In this document: piece after piece, positions 7,273 through 15,751 of the stretch | Layout of the letters: every line of letters begins with the position of its first letter | How positions within the stretch are numbered: the stretch's first letter is position 1 | NCBI RefSeq assembly: GCF_033100095.1 | Contig: NZ_CP136921.1 | Coordinates: 3,809,001 to 3,873,000, forward strand | DNA: 64,000 bases | Source of the DNA: Diaphorobacter limosus | GTDB taxonomy: Bacteria; Pseudomonadota; Gammaproteobacteria; Burkholderiales; Burkholderiaceae_C | Direction of reading: 5' to 3' | Notes under the pieces: model-generated | Databases searched by the model: none | What the model was told of the DNA's origin: nothing | The model's input: only the letters and a program-made list of their open reading frames with translations | Made by a program: the position numbers and the translations under genes

Positions 7273-9752
7273 ATATGGGCCGGCAGCCCTTTCAAGCCAT
7301 TTGGGATGGCCTGGCCCTGGCTGCCTGGCTGGTTGATGCCAAGTCTTTGCAGATCCTGCAGGCCAATGAGGCCGCGTCGCTGCTGGTCGGGCGGCGCGTG
7401 GCAGATATGGAGGGCATGCCCATCCTTGAGCTTGCGGCGACGCCAGAGGATCAGATTTTCTGGGGCCAGCCCACCACCGACATTGCTGCCGGGATCCATT
7501 CACACACCTGGGTGCGCAACATGCGCAGCCAGGCGCTGGTGCCGGTGGATCGTCGCGTGCTGGCGATTCATGCAGGCGCCAATGCAGGTGCTGCACAGTG
7601 CCTGCTGTTGACCATGCAGGATCGATCGGAGCATGAGGCCTCCCGGCTTGAGCTGGAGGCCTTGCTGTCGGAGCTGCGCGCAACCCTTGATTCAGCTGTG
7701 GATGGAGTGCTGACCTGCAATCTGAACGGGCAGATGCGGGCCTTCAACCATCGCCTGGTCGAGATATGGCAGTTGCCACACGAAATGCTGTTGCAGCGCG
7801 ATGATGCGGCGATATGGACGCATATCGAAAGCCTGGTGCTCGACAGTGAGGTCTATCGCGCCGGGCGTGCTGAAATTGTGCGTGAACCGATGCGGGAGAG
7901 CCACGACATCCTTCTTCTGCGCAATGGCATGACGGTGGAGCAGCGCTCCGTGCCTCAACTCGTTCAGGGGCGGCCAGCAGGGCGGGTGTATACGTTTCGC
8001 GATATCACCAGTGACATCCAGAATCAGGCCGACCTGCGCCTGGCGGCCCGGGTGTTTGAATCGAGTCTGGATGCCGTCTTCATAGCCGATCGGCGCAACG
8101 CGATCCTGCGCATCAATCCGGCTTGTGAGAGGCTTTTAAGGGCATCCGCCGACGGGGTGGTTGGTCAATCCGTCACCACGCTGTTCGCCAGGGGAAAGGG
8201 CCGGAGCGCCTTCCTGTCCGAGGTACAACAGGGGTGGCTGCAGAACGGATTCTGGGAGGGCGAGCTGCATCTGCGCCAGCGCGACGGCGGTGACTGCAGT
8301 GTGCATTTGTCCTGGGTTGTGCTGCGCGACGCTGAGGGAGGTGACGCGCAAAGCATAGGCTTCATGCGCGATCTGACGCAGCAGCATGCGGCCAAGCGGC
8401 GCATTGAGCAGTTGGCCTACCGTGATGCGTTGACCGGGTTGCCCAACGGCCTGTTGCTGAGTGAAAGGGTGACTGCGGCCATTGAGCTGTCGCGTGCCAC
8501 CGGGGACAGCTTTGCCATCCTGTGTCTGGATCTGGATCGTTTCAAGATCGTCAACGATTCACTGGGGCATCCCTTTGGCGACCGCGTGCTGAAACTGGTG
8601 GCCGAACGCCTGCAGGGTTGCCTGCGCCAGGCAGACATGCTGTGCCGCCTGGGAGGCGATGAGTTCGTCATCTACCTGCATGGCGCCGATGTCGGCATTG
8701 CCGAGGGCGTGGCGCGTCGCATGCTGGATGAATTGCAGCGCCCGTTCATGCTCGATGGCATGGGGTTTTCCATCCAGTGCAGCATCGGCGTGTCGATGTT
8801 CCCGCGCGATGGCGAGTCGCTGGACGACCTGATCAAGCAGGCCGATACGGCCATGTATCAGGTCAAGGAGCGTGGGCGCGGCAATTTTGGCTTCTATCGG
8901 CCGCAGATGAATGCCAATCTGTTGTCGCGCATGAAGCTGGAGCATGCCATGCGCCAGGCGCTGGGCTTGGGGCATATGGCTGTGCACTACCAGCCTCAGG
9001 TGGACATGGCCACGGGGCGCATTGTGGGTGCGGAGGCGTTGGCAAGGTGGACGGATCCGGAGTTTGGTGTCGTGTCGCCGGGCAGCTTTATTCCGCTGGC
9101 GGAGGAGTCCGGTTTCATCGTCAGTCTGGGTGGCTGGGTGATGGAGCAGGCCATCAAGGAGGCGGCGCACTGGATGAGCTGCGGCACGCCCTTGGTGGTG
9201 TCGGTCAATGTCTCCGCGCTCGAGTTTCGGCAGCCGGGTTTTGTCGAGCGCATCACCGCCTTGCTGACCCGTTATGGCCTGCCGGCCCAGCAGTTGGAGC
9301 TGGAACTGACGGAGAGCGTGTTGCTGCACGATGCCCAGGAAATGGAGCAGGTGCTGGCAAGCCTGACGCGCCAGGGACTCAGGCTCTCCATCGATGATTT
9401 TGGCACCGGATACTCCAGCCTGGCCTACCTGAAGAAGCTGGCCATTCACCGGCTGAAAATCGATCGGACATTTATCTGTGGCCTGCCTGATGACGAGGGT
9501 GACAGCGCCATCGTCAAGGCGGTTCTAGGCATGGGCCGGGCCCTGGGTTTCAGCGTGGTGGCGGAAGGCGTGGAGACGCAGGAACAGCGCCTTGCGCTGC
9601 ACACCATGGGCTGTGAGTACTACCAGGGTTTCTTGTGCGCGCCAGCCCTGAGCGCCGCGGAATTTCGCTCCCGCGTTCTTGGCCCATCAGCCGTGGAACA
9701 AAAGCACCAGTCCAAAAGAACGCCCTGCCGCTCGCGCGCTGCCAAGCGCTGA
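7269..9752 (+). CDS. PAS-GGDEF-EAL cyclic-di-GMP signalling protein
   Basis: This 827-residue bifunctional signalling protein is probably cytosolic, as no clear transmembrane helix is seen. Three PAS-like sensor regions fill about the first 390 residues. The diguanylate cyclase domain keeps RLGGDEF, with an RQAD inhibitory I-site five residues before it. The phosphodiesterase domain keeps GAEALARW and later DDFGTGYSSL. Both catalytic motifs are intact, so net activity cannot be predicted. The ATG at 7269, overlapping the preceding stop, is chosen over the upstream in-frame start at 7218. Confidence 0.93.
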   Translation: MNMGRQPFQAIWDGLALAAWLVDAKSLQILQANEAASLLVGRRVADMEGMPILELAATPEDQIFWGQPTTDIAAGIHSHTWVRNMRSQALVPVDRRVLAIHAGANAGAAQCLLLTMQDRSEHEASRLELEALLSELRATLDSAVDGVLTCNLNGQMRAFNHRLVEIWQLPHEMLLQRDDAAIWTHIESLVLDSEVYRAGRAEIVREPMRESHDILLLRNGMTVEQRSVPQLVQGRPAGRVYTFRDITSDIQNQADLRLAARVFESSLDAVFIADRRNAILRINPACERLLRASADGVVGQSVTTLFARGKGRSAFLSEVQQGWLQNGFWEGELHLRQRDGGDCSVHLSWVVLRDAEGGDAQSIGFMRDLTQQHAAKRRIEQLAYRDALTGLPNGLLLSERVTAAIELSRATGDSFAILCLDLDRFKIVNDSLGHPFGDRVLKLVAERLQGCLRQADMLCRLGGDEFVIYLHGADVGIAEGVARRMLDELQRPFMLDGMGFSIQCSIGVSMFPRDGESLDDLIKQADTAMYQVKERGRGNFGFYRPQMNANLLSRMKLEHAMRQALGLGHMAVHYQPQVDMATGRIVGAEALARWTDPEFGVVSPGSFIPLAEESGFIVSLGGWVMEQAIKEAAHWMSCGTPLVVSVNVSALEFRQPGFVERITALLTRYGLPAQQLELELTESVLLHDAQEMEQVLASLTRQGLRLSIDDFGTGYSSLAYLKKLAIHRLKIDRTFICGLPDDEGDSAIVKAVLGMGRALGFSVVAEGVETQEQRLALHTMGCEYYQGFLCAPALSAAEFRSRVLGPSAVEQKHQSKRTPCRSRAAKR

Positions 9753-9782
9753 AGACTGGGATCCGCACGGGCTGCAAAAAAA

Positions 9783-9957
9783 GGTGTCTGCAAATGCCAC
9801 CGGGCCGTCATCCTGAACCGGGGGTTCAGGTGGGCGAGGGCAACCTGGCGTTGGGTTCATCTGACGCGAGACGATCACGCTCACCAGGCAATGTACCAAG
9901 CCCGTGCTCAGTGAGCATTGGTTCAAGGAACTATAAAGCCCGGCAGCACTGCAGACG
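9783..9957 (-). ncRNA. ssrS: 6S RNA (ssrS)
   Basis: 6S RNA binds sigma70 RNA polymerase and mimics an open promoter. Read on the minus strand, the ends pair: GTCTGCAGTGCTGCCGGGC near the 5' end matches GCCCGG..GCATTTGCAGAC near the 3' end. The conserved 3' segment CACCTGAACCCCCGGTTCAG resembles the 6S hairpin of enterobacteria. A TACAAT -10 box (9968-9963) lies about six bases before the inferred start, and a T-run (9782-9776) follows the 3' end. It sits directly downstream of zapA, the conserved location in proteobacteria. The ends are estimated to within a few bases. Confidence 0.88.
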
Positions 9958-10005
9958 GCTCTATTGTACTTGCTGCATCTCTTCGTGATGGCCGAGGGCG
10001 GTTGG

Positions 10006-10374
10006 TTACAACAGGCGCCCGTCGTCCCCCAGGGCTTCGTCCAGCCGCAGCAGCAGTTGTTCCAGGCGCTGCTCCTGTGCTGTACTGGCCTGTGGCGTCG
10101 CGGTATCTGGATCAGTGCCGGTGACCGGTGCGGGTGCGCTGCGTTGCTGGGCCGCTGCGCTTAGATCGGCGACTTCGCGGTCGGCAATTTCGAAGGCCAG
10201 GTTCAGGGCCGCCAGTACGGCAATGCGTTCCCGTGCGCGCACCTTGCCGGCGTCGCGGATGCGCGTCATGGCGGTGTCCACGCGTTCCACCGCTTCCAGC
10301 AGGCGTGACTCATGCCCATCGGGGCAGGCCAGCAAATAGCTTTGCTGCAGGATTTGAACCTCAATCTGCTTCAT
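10006..10374 (-). CDS. zapA: Cell division protein ZapA
   Basis: ZapA binds FtsZ and stabilises the Z-ring. The 122-residue protein begins MKQIEVQILQQSYLLACPDG, the usual ZapA N-terminus, with the helix-forming central part (ARERIAVLAALNLAFEIAD) and a coiled-coil-prone C-terminus rich in Ala, Gln and Leu. The ATG overlaps the stop of the ZapB-like gene upstream by four bases. 6S RNA lies about 50 bases downstream on the same strand. Confidence 0.93.
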   Translation of the reverse strand: MKQIEVQILQQSYLLACPDGHESRLLEAVERVDTAMTRIRDAGKVRARERIAVLAALNLAFEIADREVADLSAAAQQRSAPAPVTGTDPDTATPQASTAQEQRLEQLLLRLDEALGDDGRLL

Positions 10375-10592
10375 GGCACATCCTTGGGCGGATTGTTTTC
10401 GGGCAGGCGTTCGAGCAAGGAGTCAACCCGCGCGCGTGCCGCACTCAGACGGGACTTGAGCGAATCACGTTCCTGGGCCAGGGCCGCCACCTGCGCGGCC
10501 AGCAGGGCGTTGGTGCGCTCCAGTTCGGTGTGGCGCAGCAGCAGGCGCTCGACGCGCTCTGCAATCAGATCAATGGGGTGCGTTGTGGCCAT
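10371..10592 (-). CDS. ZapB-like coiled-coil protein (TIGR02449/DUF904 type)
   Basis: This 73-residue, almost entirely alpha-helical protein has heptad-like Leu spacing (LIAERVERLLLRHTELERTN). It matches in size and style the small coiled-coil proteins encoded next to zapA, which resemble the Z-ring factor ZapB. The ATG at 10592 is used; the longer frame from 10670 would begin inside the leader of the cobalamin riboswitch region. It is coupled to zapA by an ATGA overlap. Confidence 0.8.
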   Translation of the reverse strand: MATTHPIDLIAERVERLLLRHTELERTNALLAAQVAALAQERDSLKSRLSAARARVDSLLERLPENNPPKDVP

Positions 10593-10642
10593 AGAGCCGT
10601 GCATTGTAGGGCGGGGCATGCGTTTGCCGGTAAAATGCGCGC

Positions 10643-10868
10643 CGTTGGTGCTCGCTGCCGTGGTTCGCACGGCCGCAGTTCAACGGGAAGCAGGGAGGGG
10701 GACTTCGCCATGAAGCACACCCCGAGCCTGCGCTGCCCCCGCAACGGTCAGCGGATGAGTCGCATCCCGACTCCCCCTTCACTCACAAGCCACTGGATGC
10801 CTTGAACAAGCGTCTGGGAAGGCGATGAAGGGTGCACCGCCAGCCCGGATACCGGCCAACACAGGTGG
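10643..10868 (+). promoter_or_regulatory. Cobalamin riboswitch
   Basis: This leader RNA binds adenosylcobalamin or a related corrinoid and shuts down expression of downstream import and synthesis genes. Recognisable parts are the 5' start GGTGCTCGC, the segment AACGGGAAGCAGGG, the core AAGCCACTGG (10787-10796) and the B12 box CAGCCCGGATACCGGCC (10841-10857). It accounts for most of the gene-free stretch 10593-10962 and ends about 95 bases before the btuB ATG. The ends are approximate. Confidence 0.92.
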
Positions 10869-10962
10869 TTGCCCAGCGTCATGAACGACGTCGGTGGCGG
10901 CTGATTACCCATTGTCGGCGGGGAGGCTGGCACGGGGTTCATTGCAGGTCTCGATTCCCTTT

Positions 10963-12852
10963 ATGAAGCATATATCTCTATGCAACCGTGCCATCGATGC
11001 GCGCGTGGCGTTGCGCCGTTCCGCGCTGGCCCTGGCGGTTCTGGCTGTTTGTTCGGCCCAGGCCCAGGTGGCGTCAGAACCCCCCCTACAAATCGCCCAG
11101 TACCACGCGCCGGCGCTGAACGAGATGGTCGTGACCGCCACGCGCACCGAGCAGCCGCTGACCGACATCGTCGCCGACGTTTCCATTGTCGATCGTGAGA
11201 CGATAGAAAACAGCGGCGCCACTGGTCTGGTCGATGTGCTGGCGCGCTTGCCGGGTGTGCAATTTGCGCGCAACGGCGGTCCGATGGGTTCGACCAGCCT
11301 GTACCTGCGCGGCGCCGAGACGCGTTTCACCGCCGTCTATATCGATGGCGTGCGCGTGGACTCGCAGGCTTCGGGCGGCGCGTCGTGGGAGGCCATTCCC
11401 CTGTCGTTGGTCGATCGCATCGAAGTGCTGCGTGGCCCGGCGGCTGCGGTTTACGGCTCGGATGCCGTGGCCGGCGTGGTGCAGATCTTCACCAAGAAGG
11501 GCGAGGCCGGTGTGTCGCCCTATGTGGGCGTGGGCAACGGCACGCACCGCACCTGGAAGGCCGAAGCCGGCGTCAGCGGCGCCAGCGGCGCCGTGGACTA
11601 CGCCATTGGCCTGGCCCGCGAAGGCAGCAAGGGCTTCAGTGCCAGCACCAGGGCTACCAGCAACCCCGACCGCGACGGCTACACCAGCACGGCGGCCAAC
11701 GCGCGCCTGGGCCTGCAGGTCAACCGCGCGCACCGGCTGGAGGGCACGCTGTTGTACAGCGACAGCGACAGCGGTTACGACACCAGCAAGGCTGACGACC
11801 GCAGCCTGCACCGCCTGCAGACCCTGGGCCTGGCGTGGCAGGCGCAGTGGACCGAAGCCTACAAGACGCGCTTGGCCGTGACCGATTCGCGCGACCGCTA
11901 CGAGACCCAGCCCTCGCCCTATCTGACTGAGACCCAGCTGCGCGGCTACCTGTTCCAGAACGAATGGCGCCTGGGCAATCACCAGTTCACGGCAGCGCTG
12001 GAGCGCCGTGAGGACGAACTGCAGAACGCCCCCATCGACCGCAGCCGCGCGCAGAACGCCGTGGCGTTGGGCTATGGCCTGAGTGCGGGAGCGCACACCC
12101 TGCAGCTCAATGCCCGCCACGACGACGATAGTGAGTTCGGTGGCAAGAGCACTGGCAGCGCGGCCTACGGCTACGCCTTTGCCAAAGGTTGGCGCGCCAC
12201 TGCCTCGCTGGGGTCGGCCTTCCGGGCGCCCACGCTGTACCAGCGCTTCAGCCTGTACGGCGACGCCTCGCTGCAGCCAGAGACCAGCCGAAACGTTGAA
12301 CTGGGCCTGAAATGGGCGCAGGACGCGAGCAGCTTCTCGGCCACGGTCTATCGCAACAAGGTCAGCAACCTCATCAACTGGGTTGGCTCAACGGGCACCT
12401 GTGCGGGCAACTCCGGGCCGTTTCCCGGCTGCTACGCCAACGTCGGCAAGGCGCGCTATGAGGGCGTGACCGTGGCGGGGGTGACCCGTCTGGCTGGCGT
12501 GCAGCTGTACGCATCGCTGGACGTGCAGAACCCGAAGAACCTGGACAACGGCAAGCTGCTGGCGCGCCGCGCCAAGCGCCATGCAACCCTCGGGGCCGAC
12601 ACCCAGCTGGCCGGCTGGACGCTGGGCGGCGAGGTCCAGGCCAACAGCCAGCGCTGGGACGATGCGGCCAATACCAGGCGCCTGGGCGGCTATGCGCTCT
12701 TCAATCTGTACGCCAGCACCCGCCTGGCGCGTGACTACCAGGTGGTGGCGCGCATCGACAACCTGGCCGACAAGGACTACCAGGTGGCGCGCGACTACGC
12801 CACTGCCGGCCGTACCTTCTACGTCGGCCTGAAGTGGTCGCCCAAGTACTGA
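10963..12852 (+). CDS. btuB: TonB-dependent vitamin B12 receptor BtuB
   Basis: This outer-membrane receptor imports cobalamin using TonB energy. The 629-residue protein has a signal peptide ending near AQAQ (about residue 35), a TonB-box-like EMVVTATR, a plug domain (about 45-170) with LRGAETRFTAVYIDGVRV and RIEVLRGPAAAVYGSDAVAG, then a 22-strand-type barrel ending FYVGLKWSPKY. The ATG at 10963 gives a proper signal peptide; the longer frame starts inside the riboswitch expression platform. It is the first gene after the cobalamin riboswitch and heads the B12 operon. Confidence 0.93.
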   Translation: MKHISLCNRAIDARVALRRSALALAVLAVCSAQAQVASEPPLQIAQYHAPALNEMVVTATRTEQPLTDIVADVSIVDRETIENSGATGLVDVLARLPGVQFARNGGPMGSTSLYLRGAETRFTAVYIDGVRVDSQASGGASWEAIPLSLVDRIEVLRGPAAAVYGSDAVAGVVQIFTKKGEAGVSPYVGVGNGTHRTWKAEAGVSGASGAVDYAIGLAREGSKGFSASTRATSNPDRDGYTSTAANARLGLQVNRAHRLEGTLLYSDSDSGYDTSKADDRSLHRLQTLGLAWQAQWTEAYKTRLAVTDSRDRYETQPSPYLTETQLRGYLFQNEWRLGNHQFTAALERREDELQNAPIDRSRAQNAVALGYGLSAGAHTLQLNARHDDDSEFGGKSTGSAAYGYAFAKGWRATASLGSAFRAPTLYQRFSLYGDASLQPETSRNVELGLKWAQDASSFSATVYRNKVSNLINWVGSTGTCAGNSGPFPGCYANVGKARYEGVTVAGVTRLAGVQLYASLDVQNPKNLDNGKLLARRAKRHATLGADTQLAGWTLGGEVQANSQRWDDAANTRRLGGYALFNLYASTRLARDYQVVARIDNLADKDYQVARDYATAGRTFYVGLKWSPKY

Positions 12853-12867
12853 TCGACTGATCGCACC

Positions 12868-14214
12868 ATGCGCATTGCCGCCCGTTGCCCCGCACTGGTC
12901 ATTGCCGCCTGCGCCTCCGGCCAGGGCAAGACCACCGTCACCGCCGCGCTGGCGCGCCTGCACGAGCGCCAGGGCGCCAGGGTGCGGGTGTTCAAGTGCG
13001 GGCCGGATTACCTCGACCCATACTGGCACCAGCTGGCCAGCGGCGCCGTGGTCGAGCAGCTTGATTTGTGGATGACGGGCGAGGCCGACTGCGCGGCGCG
13101 CCTGCATGCTGCTGCGCAGCAGGCGGATCTGATCCTCATCGAAGGCGTGATGGGCCTGTTTGACGGTCAGAACTCTGTTGCCGACCTGGCGCAGCGCTTT
13201 GCCATTCCCGTGCTGGCCGTGGTGGACGCCTGGGCCATGGGCGGTACGCTGGGCGCCATCGTCCATGGGCTCAAGACCTACCGCCCCGGCCTGCCCTGGG
13301 CCGGGGTGCTGGCCAACCGCGTGGCCGGCGAGGGCCACGCCAGGTTGCTGCAAGAGGGCCTGCAAGACCCCTCCGACTGGCTGGGCGCGCTGCCGCGACT
13401 GGCAGGCGCGGAGGGCGGCAAGCTGCTGCCCGAGCGCCACCTGGGCCTGGTGGCGGCGCACGAGCTGCCCGACGCCCTGCAACGACTGGATGCCACGGCC
13501 GACGCACTCGCCGCGACACCGCTGGGGCGCATGGGCAGTGCGGCGCTTGAGCGCTTTTCCGTCGATTTTGCCGCTCCGCCCCTCGCAGGGCAGATCCCGG
13601 CGCTGCTGGCAGGCCGCACCGTGGCCGTGGCGTGCGATGCGGCCTTCAGCTTCATTTACCCGGCCAATCTGCGAACCCTGGCGCAGCTGGGCGCGCGGGT
13701 GCAATGTTTCTCGCCGCTGGCGGGCGATAGCCTGCCCGCGTGCGACGCCGTCTGGCTGCCCGGTGGCTACCCCGAGCTGCACGCCGGGCGCCTGGCGGCC
13801 AACCAGGCGCTGCGCGACGATTTGCGCGCCCATCTGGCGGCGGGCAAGCCCCTGTGGGCCGAGTGCGGCGGCATGATGGCGCTGGCCGATTCCATCACCC
13901 TGCAGGACGGCGCCACCCAGCCGCTGTGGGGCCTGCTGCCCGGGCGGGTGCAGATGCAGAAGCACCTGGCGGGCCTGGGGCCGCAGCAGCTCGACCTGCC
14001 GCAGGGGCAGTTGCGCGGCCATACCTTTCACTACTCCACCTTCGACAGCGCAGCCGCCGTGGCCACGCGCACTGCGCGCCCCGGGCAGGCCGTGGCGCCC
14101 AACGTGGGCGAGGCCGTTTACCGCCAGGGCAGCCTGCGGGCGAGTTACTTTCACGCCTGGTTTGCTTCCAGCCCCGCAGCCACGGCGGCGCTGTTCGGCG
14201 CCGGGGAGGCCTGA
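12868..14214 (+). CDS. cobB: Cobyrinate / hydrogenobyrinate a,c-diamide synthase
   Basis: CobB/CbiA amidates the a and c side chains of the corrin ring using glutamine and ATP. The 448-residue protein has an N-terminal dethiobiotin-synthetase-like ATPase domain with P-loop ASGQGKTT (about residues 16-23) and the motif KCGPDYLDP. The C-terminal type I glutamine amidotransferase domain has the nucleophile in WAECGGMM and a later GHTFHYST. Its stop overlaps the cobU ATG (ATGA). Confidence 0.95.
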   Translation: MRIAARCPALVIAACASGQGKTTVTAALARLHERQGARVRVFKCGPDYLDPYWHQLASGAVVEQLDLWMTGEADCAARLHAAAQQADLILIEGVMGLFDGQNSVADLAQRFAIPVLAVVDAWAMGGTLGAIVHGLKTYRPGLPWAGVLANRVAGEGHARLLQEGLQDPSDWLGALPRLAGAEGGKLLPERHLGLVAAHELPDALQRLDATADALAATPLGRMGSAALERFSVDFAAPPLAGQIPALLAGRTVAVACDAAFSFIYPANLRTLAQLGARVQCFSPLAGDSLPACDAVWLPGGYPELHAGRLAANQALRDDLRAHLAAGKPLWAECGGMMALADSITLQDGATQPLWGLLPGRVQMQKHLAGLGPQQLDLPQGQLRGHTFHYSTFDSAAAVATRTARPGQAVAPNVGEAVYRQGSLRASYFHAWFASSPAATAALFGAGEA

Positions 14215-14801
14215 TGGACATCGCACGCACCGAGCTCATTCTGGGCGGCCAGAAAAGCGGCAAGTCGCGCCGTGCCGAGCTGCTGGCGCAAACCTGGCTG
14301 GCACAGTCTGCCGCGCACCGCGCTGTGCTGATCGCCACCGCCCAGCCCTGGGACGAGGAGATGCGCCAACGCATAGAGCGCCACCAGCAGGACCGCGCCG
14401 CGCGCGTGCCCGGCATGGCCACGCTGGAGGAGGCGCGCGACCTGGCCGGCGCCTTGCAGCGCGCCAGCCGCCCCGATACCCTGGTGGTGGTGGACTGCCT
14501 GACCCTGTGGCTGACCCATTGGTTGATGCCGGCAGATACCCAAGAATTTGAAGCAAAAAGGCCTGCAGCGCCCGACTGGCAAGCGCAACTAGCTATGTTT
14601 TTGAGAGTTATAGAGCAGCCCCCCGGCCCCGTGGTGCTGGTGGGCAACGAGATCGGCCTGGGCGTGATCCCGCTGGGGCGCGAGGTGCGCGCCTTTGTCG
14701 ATGCCCTGGGTCAGCTCAACCAGCAGGTGGCGGCCGCCTGCCAGCGCGTGACGCTGATGGCCGCCGGCCTGCCGCTTGCCCTGAAAGGCGACCGCACATG
14801 A
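14214..14801 (+). CDS. cobU: Adenosylcobinamide kinase / adenosylcobinamide-phosphate guanylyltransferase
   Basis: CobU (CobP) phosphorylates adenosylcobinamide and transfers GMP to it, activating it for nucleotide-loop assembly. The 195-residue protein has the P-loop GGQKSGKSRRAE at residues 11-22, the conserved VVDCLTLWL and NEIGLGVIP. Codons 113-133 coincide with a copy of the interspersed repeat (14551-14613), encoding a probably variable loop. It is coupled at both ends: ATGA with cobB and ATGA with the downstream btuF. Confidence 0.93.
   Translation: MDIARTELILGGQKSGKSRRAELLAQTWLAQSAAHRAVLIATAQPWDEEMRQRIERHQQDRAARVPGMATLEEARDLAGALQRASRPDTLVVVDCLTLWLTHWLMPADTQEFEAKRPAAPDWQAQLAMFLRVIEQPPGPVVLVGNEIGLGVIPLGREVRAFVDALGQLNQQVAAACQRVTLMAAGLPLALKGDRT
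14551..14613 (-). repeat. Interspersed AGCT/GCGC repeat, copy 1 (inside cobU)
   Basis: On the minus strand the copy reads AAAAACATAGCTAGTTGCGC, then CTTGCCAGTC, GGGCGCTGCAGGCC and TTTTTG. This matches the family consensus AAAA-n-ATAGCTGCTAGCGC followed by TTG, a short variable part, AGCGCTAGAGGC and ATTTTTG. It lies within the cobU reading frame and leaves it open. Confidence 0.7.
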
Positions 14802-15685
14802 AGCCCACGCCTGTCAAACGCATTCTTATCGTCGTCGCCGTGCTGCTGGCGCTGCTGCTGCTCATGAGCAGCCTGGCGCAGGCGCAGGGCGTGCAGGTGA
14901 CCGACGACCGGGGCCACACGGTGCAACTGCCCCAGCCGCCCGAGCGCATCGTCAGCCTGCTGCCCTCGCTGGCCGAGACCGTCTGCGCTCTGGGCGAATG
15001 CCGGCGCCTGGTGGGCGTGGACCGCTACACCAACTGGCCGGCCAGCGTGAACCAGCTGCCCAAGGTGGGCGGCGGGCTGGACCCGAATATCGAGGCCATC
15101 GTCGCCCTGCGCCCGGACGTGGTGCTGATGGCCACGTCCTCGCGCGCGGCCGAGCGCCTGCGCGCCCTGGGGATTGCCGTGCTGGCGCTGGAGCCCAAGA
15201 CCCACGCCGACGTACAGCGCGTGCTCGACAAGGTCGGCCAGCTGCTGGGTAGTACCGACGCAAAGCGCGTGTGGCGCGAGATTGACGCCGCCGTCTCCGC
15301 CGCCGCCCAGTCGCTGCCCGCCAGCGCCCGTGGCCAGCGGGTTTATTTCGAGGTCAGCCCCGGCCCGTTCGGCGCGGGCGAGGCATCCTTCATCGGCGAG
15401 ACGCTGGCGCGCCTGGGCGCGCGCAACATCCTGCCGGCCAGCCTGGGGCCCTTCCCCAAGCTCAACCCCGAATACATCGTGCGCGCCGACCCGGACCGCA
15501 TCATGGTCGGCTCGCGCAGCGCCGAAGGCCTGCTCTCCCGCCCCGGCTGGGCGCAGATGCGCGCCCTGCGCCAGGGGCGGCTGTGCCGCTTCAATGCCGA
15601 CGAATCCGACACCTTGATCCGTCCCGGCCCACGCATGGCCGAGGCGGCCCGCCTCATGGCCGACTGCCTGCGGGGAAAGCAGTAA
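14798..15685 (+). CDS. btuF: Cobalamin ABC transporter substrate-binding protein BtuF
   Basis: This periplasmic corrinoid-binding protein feeds the BtuC/BtuD importer. The 295-residue protein starts with a hydrophobic signal (about residues 8-30, ending SLAQAQG), then the type III binding-protein fold with PERIVSLLPSLAETVCALG, GVDRYTNWP and LRPDVVLM. The ATG overlaps the cobU stop. The permease and ATPase genes follow directly. A second, similar binding protein is encoded at 19142-19984. Confidence 0.9.
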   Translation: MKPTPVKRILIVVAVLLALLLLMSSLAQAQGVQVTDDRGHTVQLPQPPERIVSLLPSLAETVCALGECRRLVGVDRYTNWPASVNQLPKVGGGLDPNIEAIVALRPDVVLMATSSRAAERLRALGIAVLALEPKTHADVQRVLDKVGQLLGSTDAKRVWREIDAAVSAAAQSLPASARGQRVYFEVSPGPFGAGEASFIGETLARLGARNILPASLGPFPKLNPEYIVRADPDRIMVGSRSAEGLLSRPGWAQMRALRQGRLCRFNADESDTLIRPGPRMAEAARLMADCLRGKQ

Positions 15686-15751
15686 ATGGGGGTCAGAGTC
15701 CCATTAAAGGCCGGCTCCAATCCTGATGACCGGAATTGGGGTCAGACCCCC
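15686..15751 (+). repeat. Pair of GGGGTCAGA palindromic motifs
   Basis: Two related short elements lie between btuF and the chosen btuC start: GGGGTCAGAGTCCC (15689-15702) and TTGGGGTCAGACCCC (15737-15751). The second is a near-perfect palindrome of GGGGTC and GACCCC around one A. They are in frame with btuC, so a longer btuC start at 15686 is possible but would translate the repeat. Confidence 0.6.
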
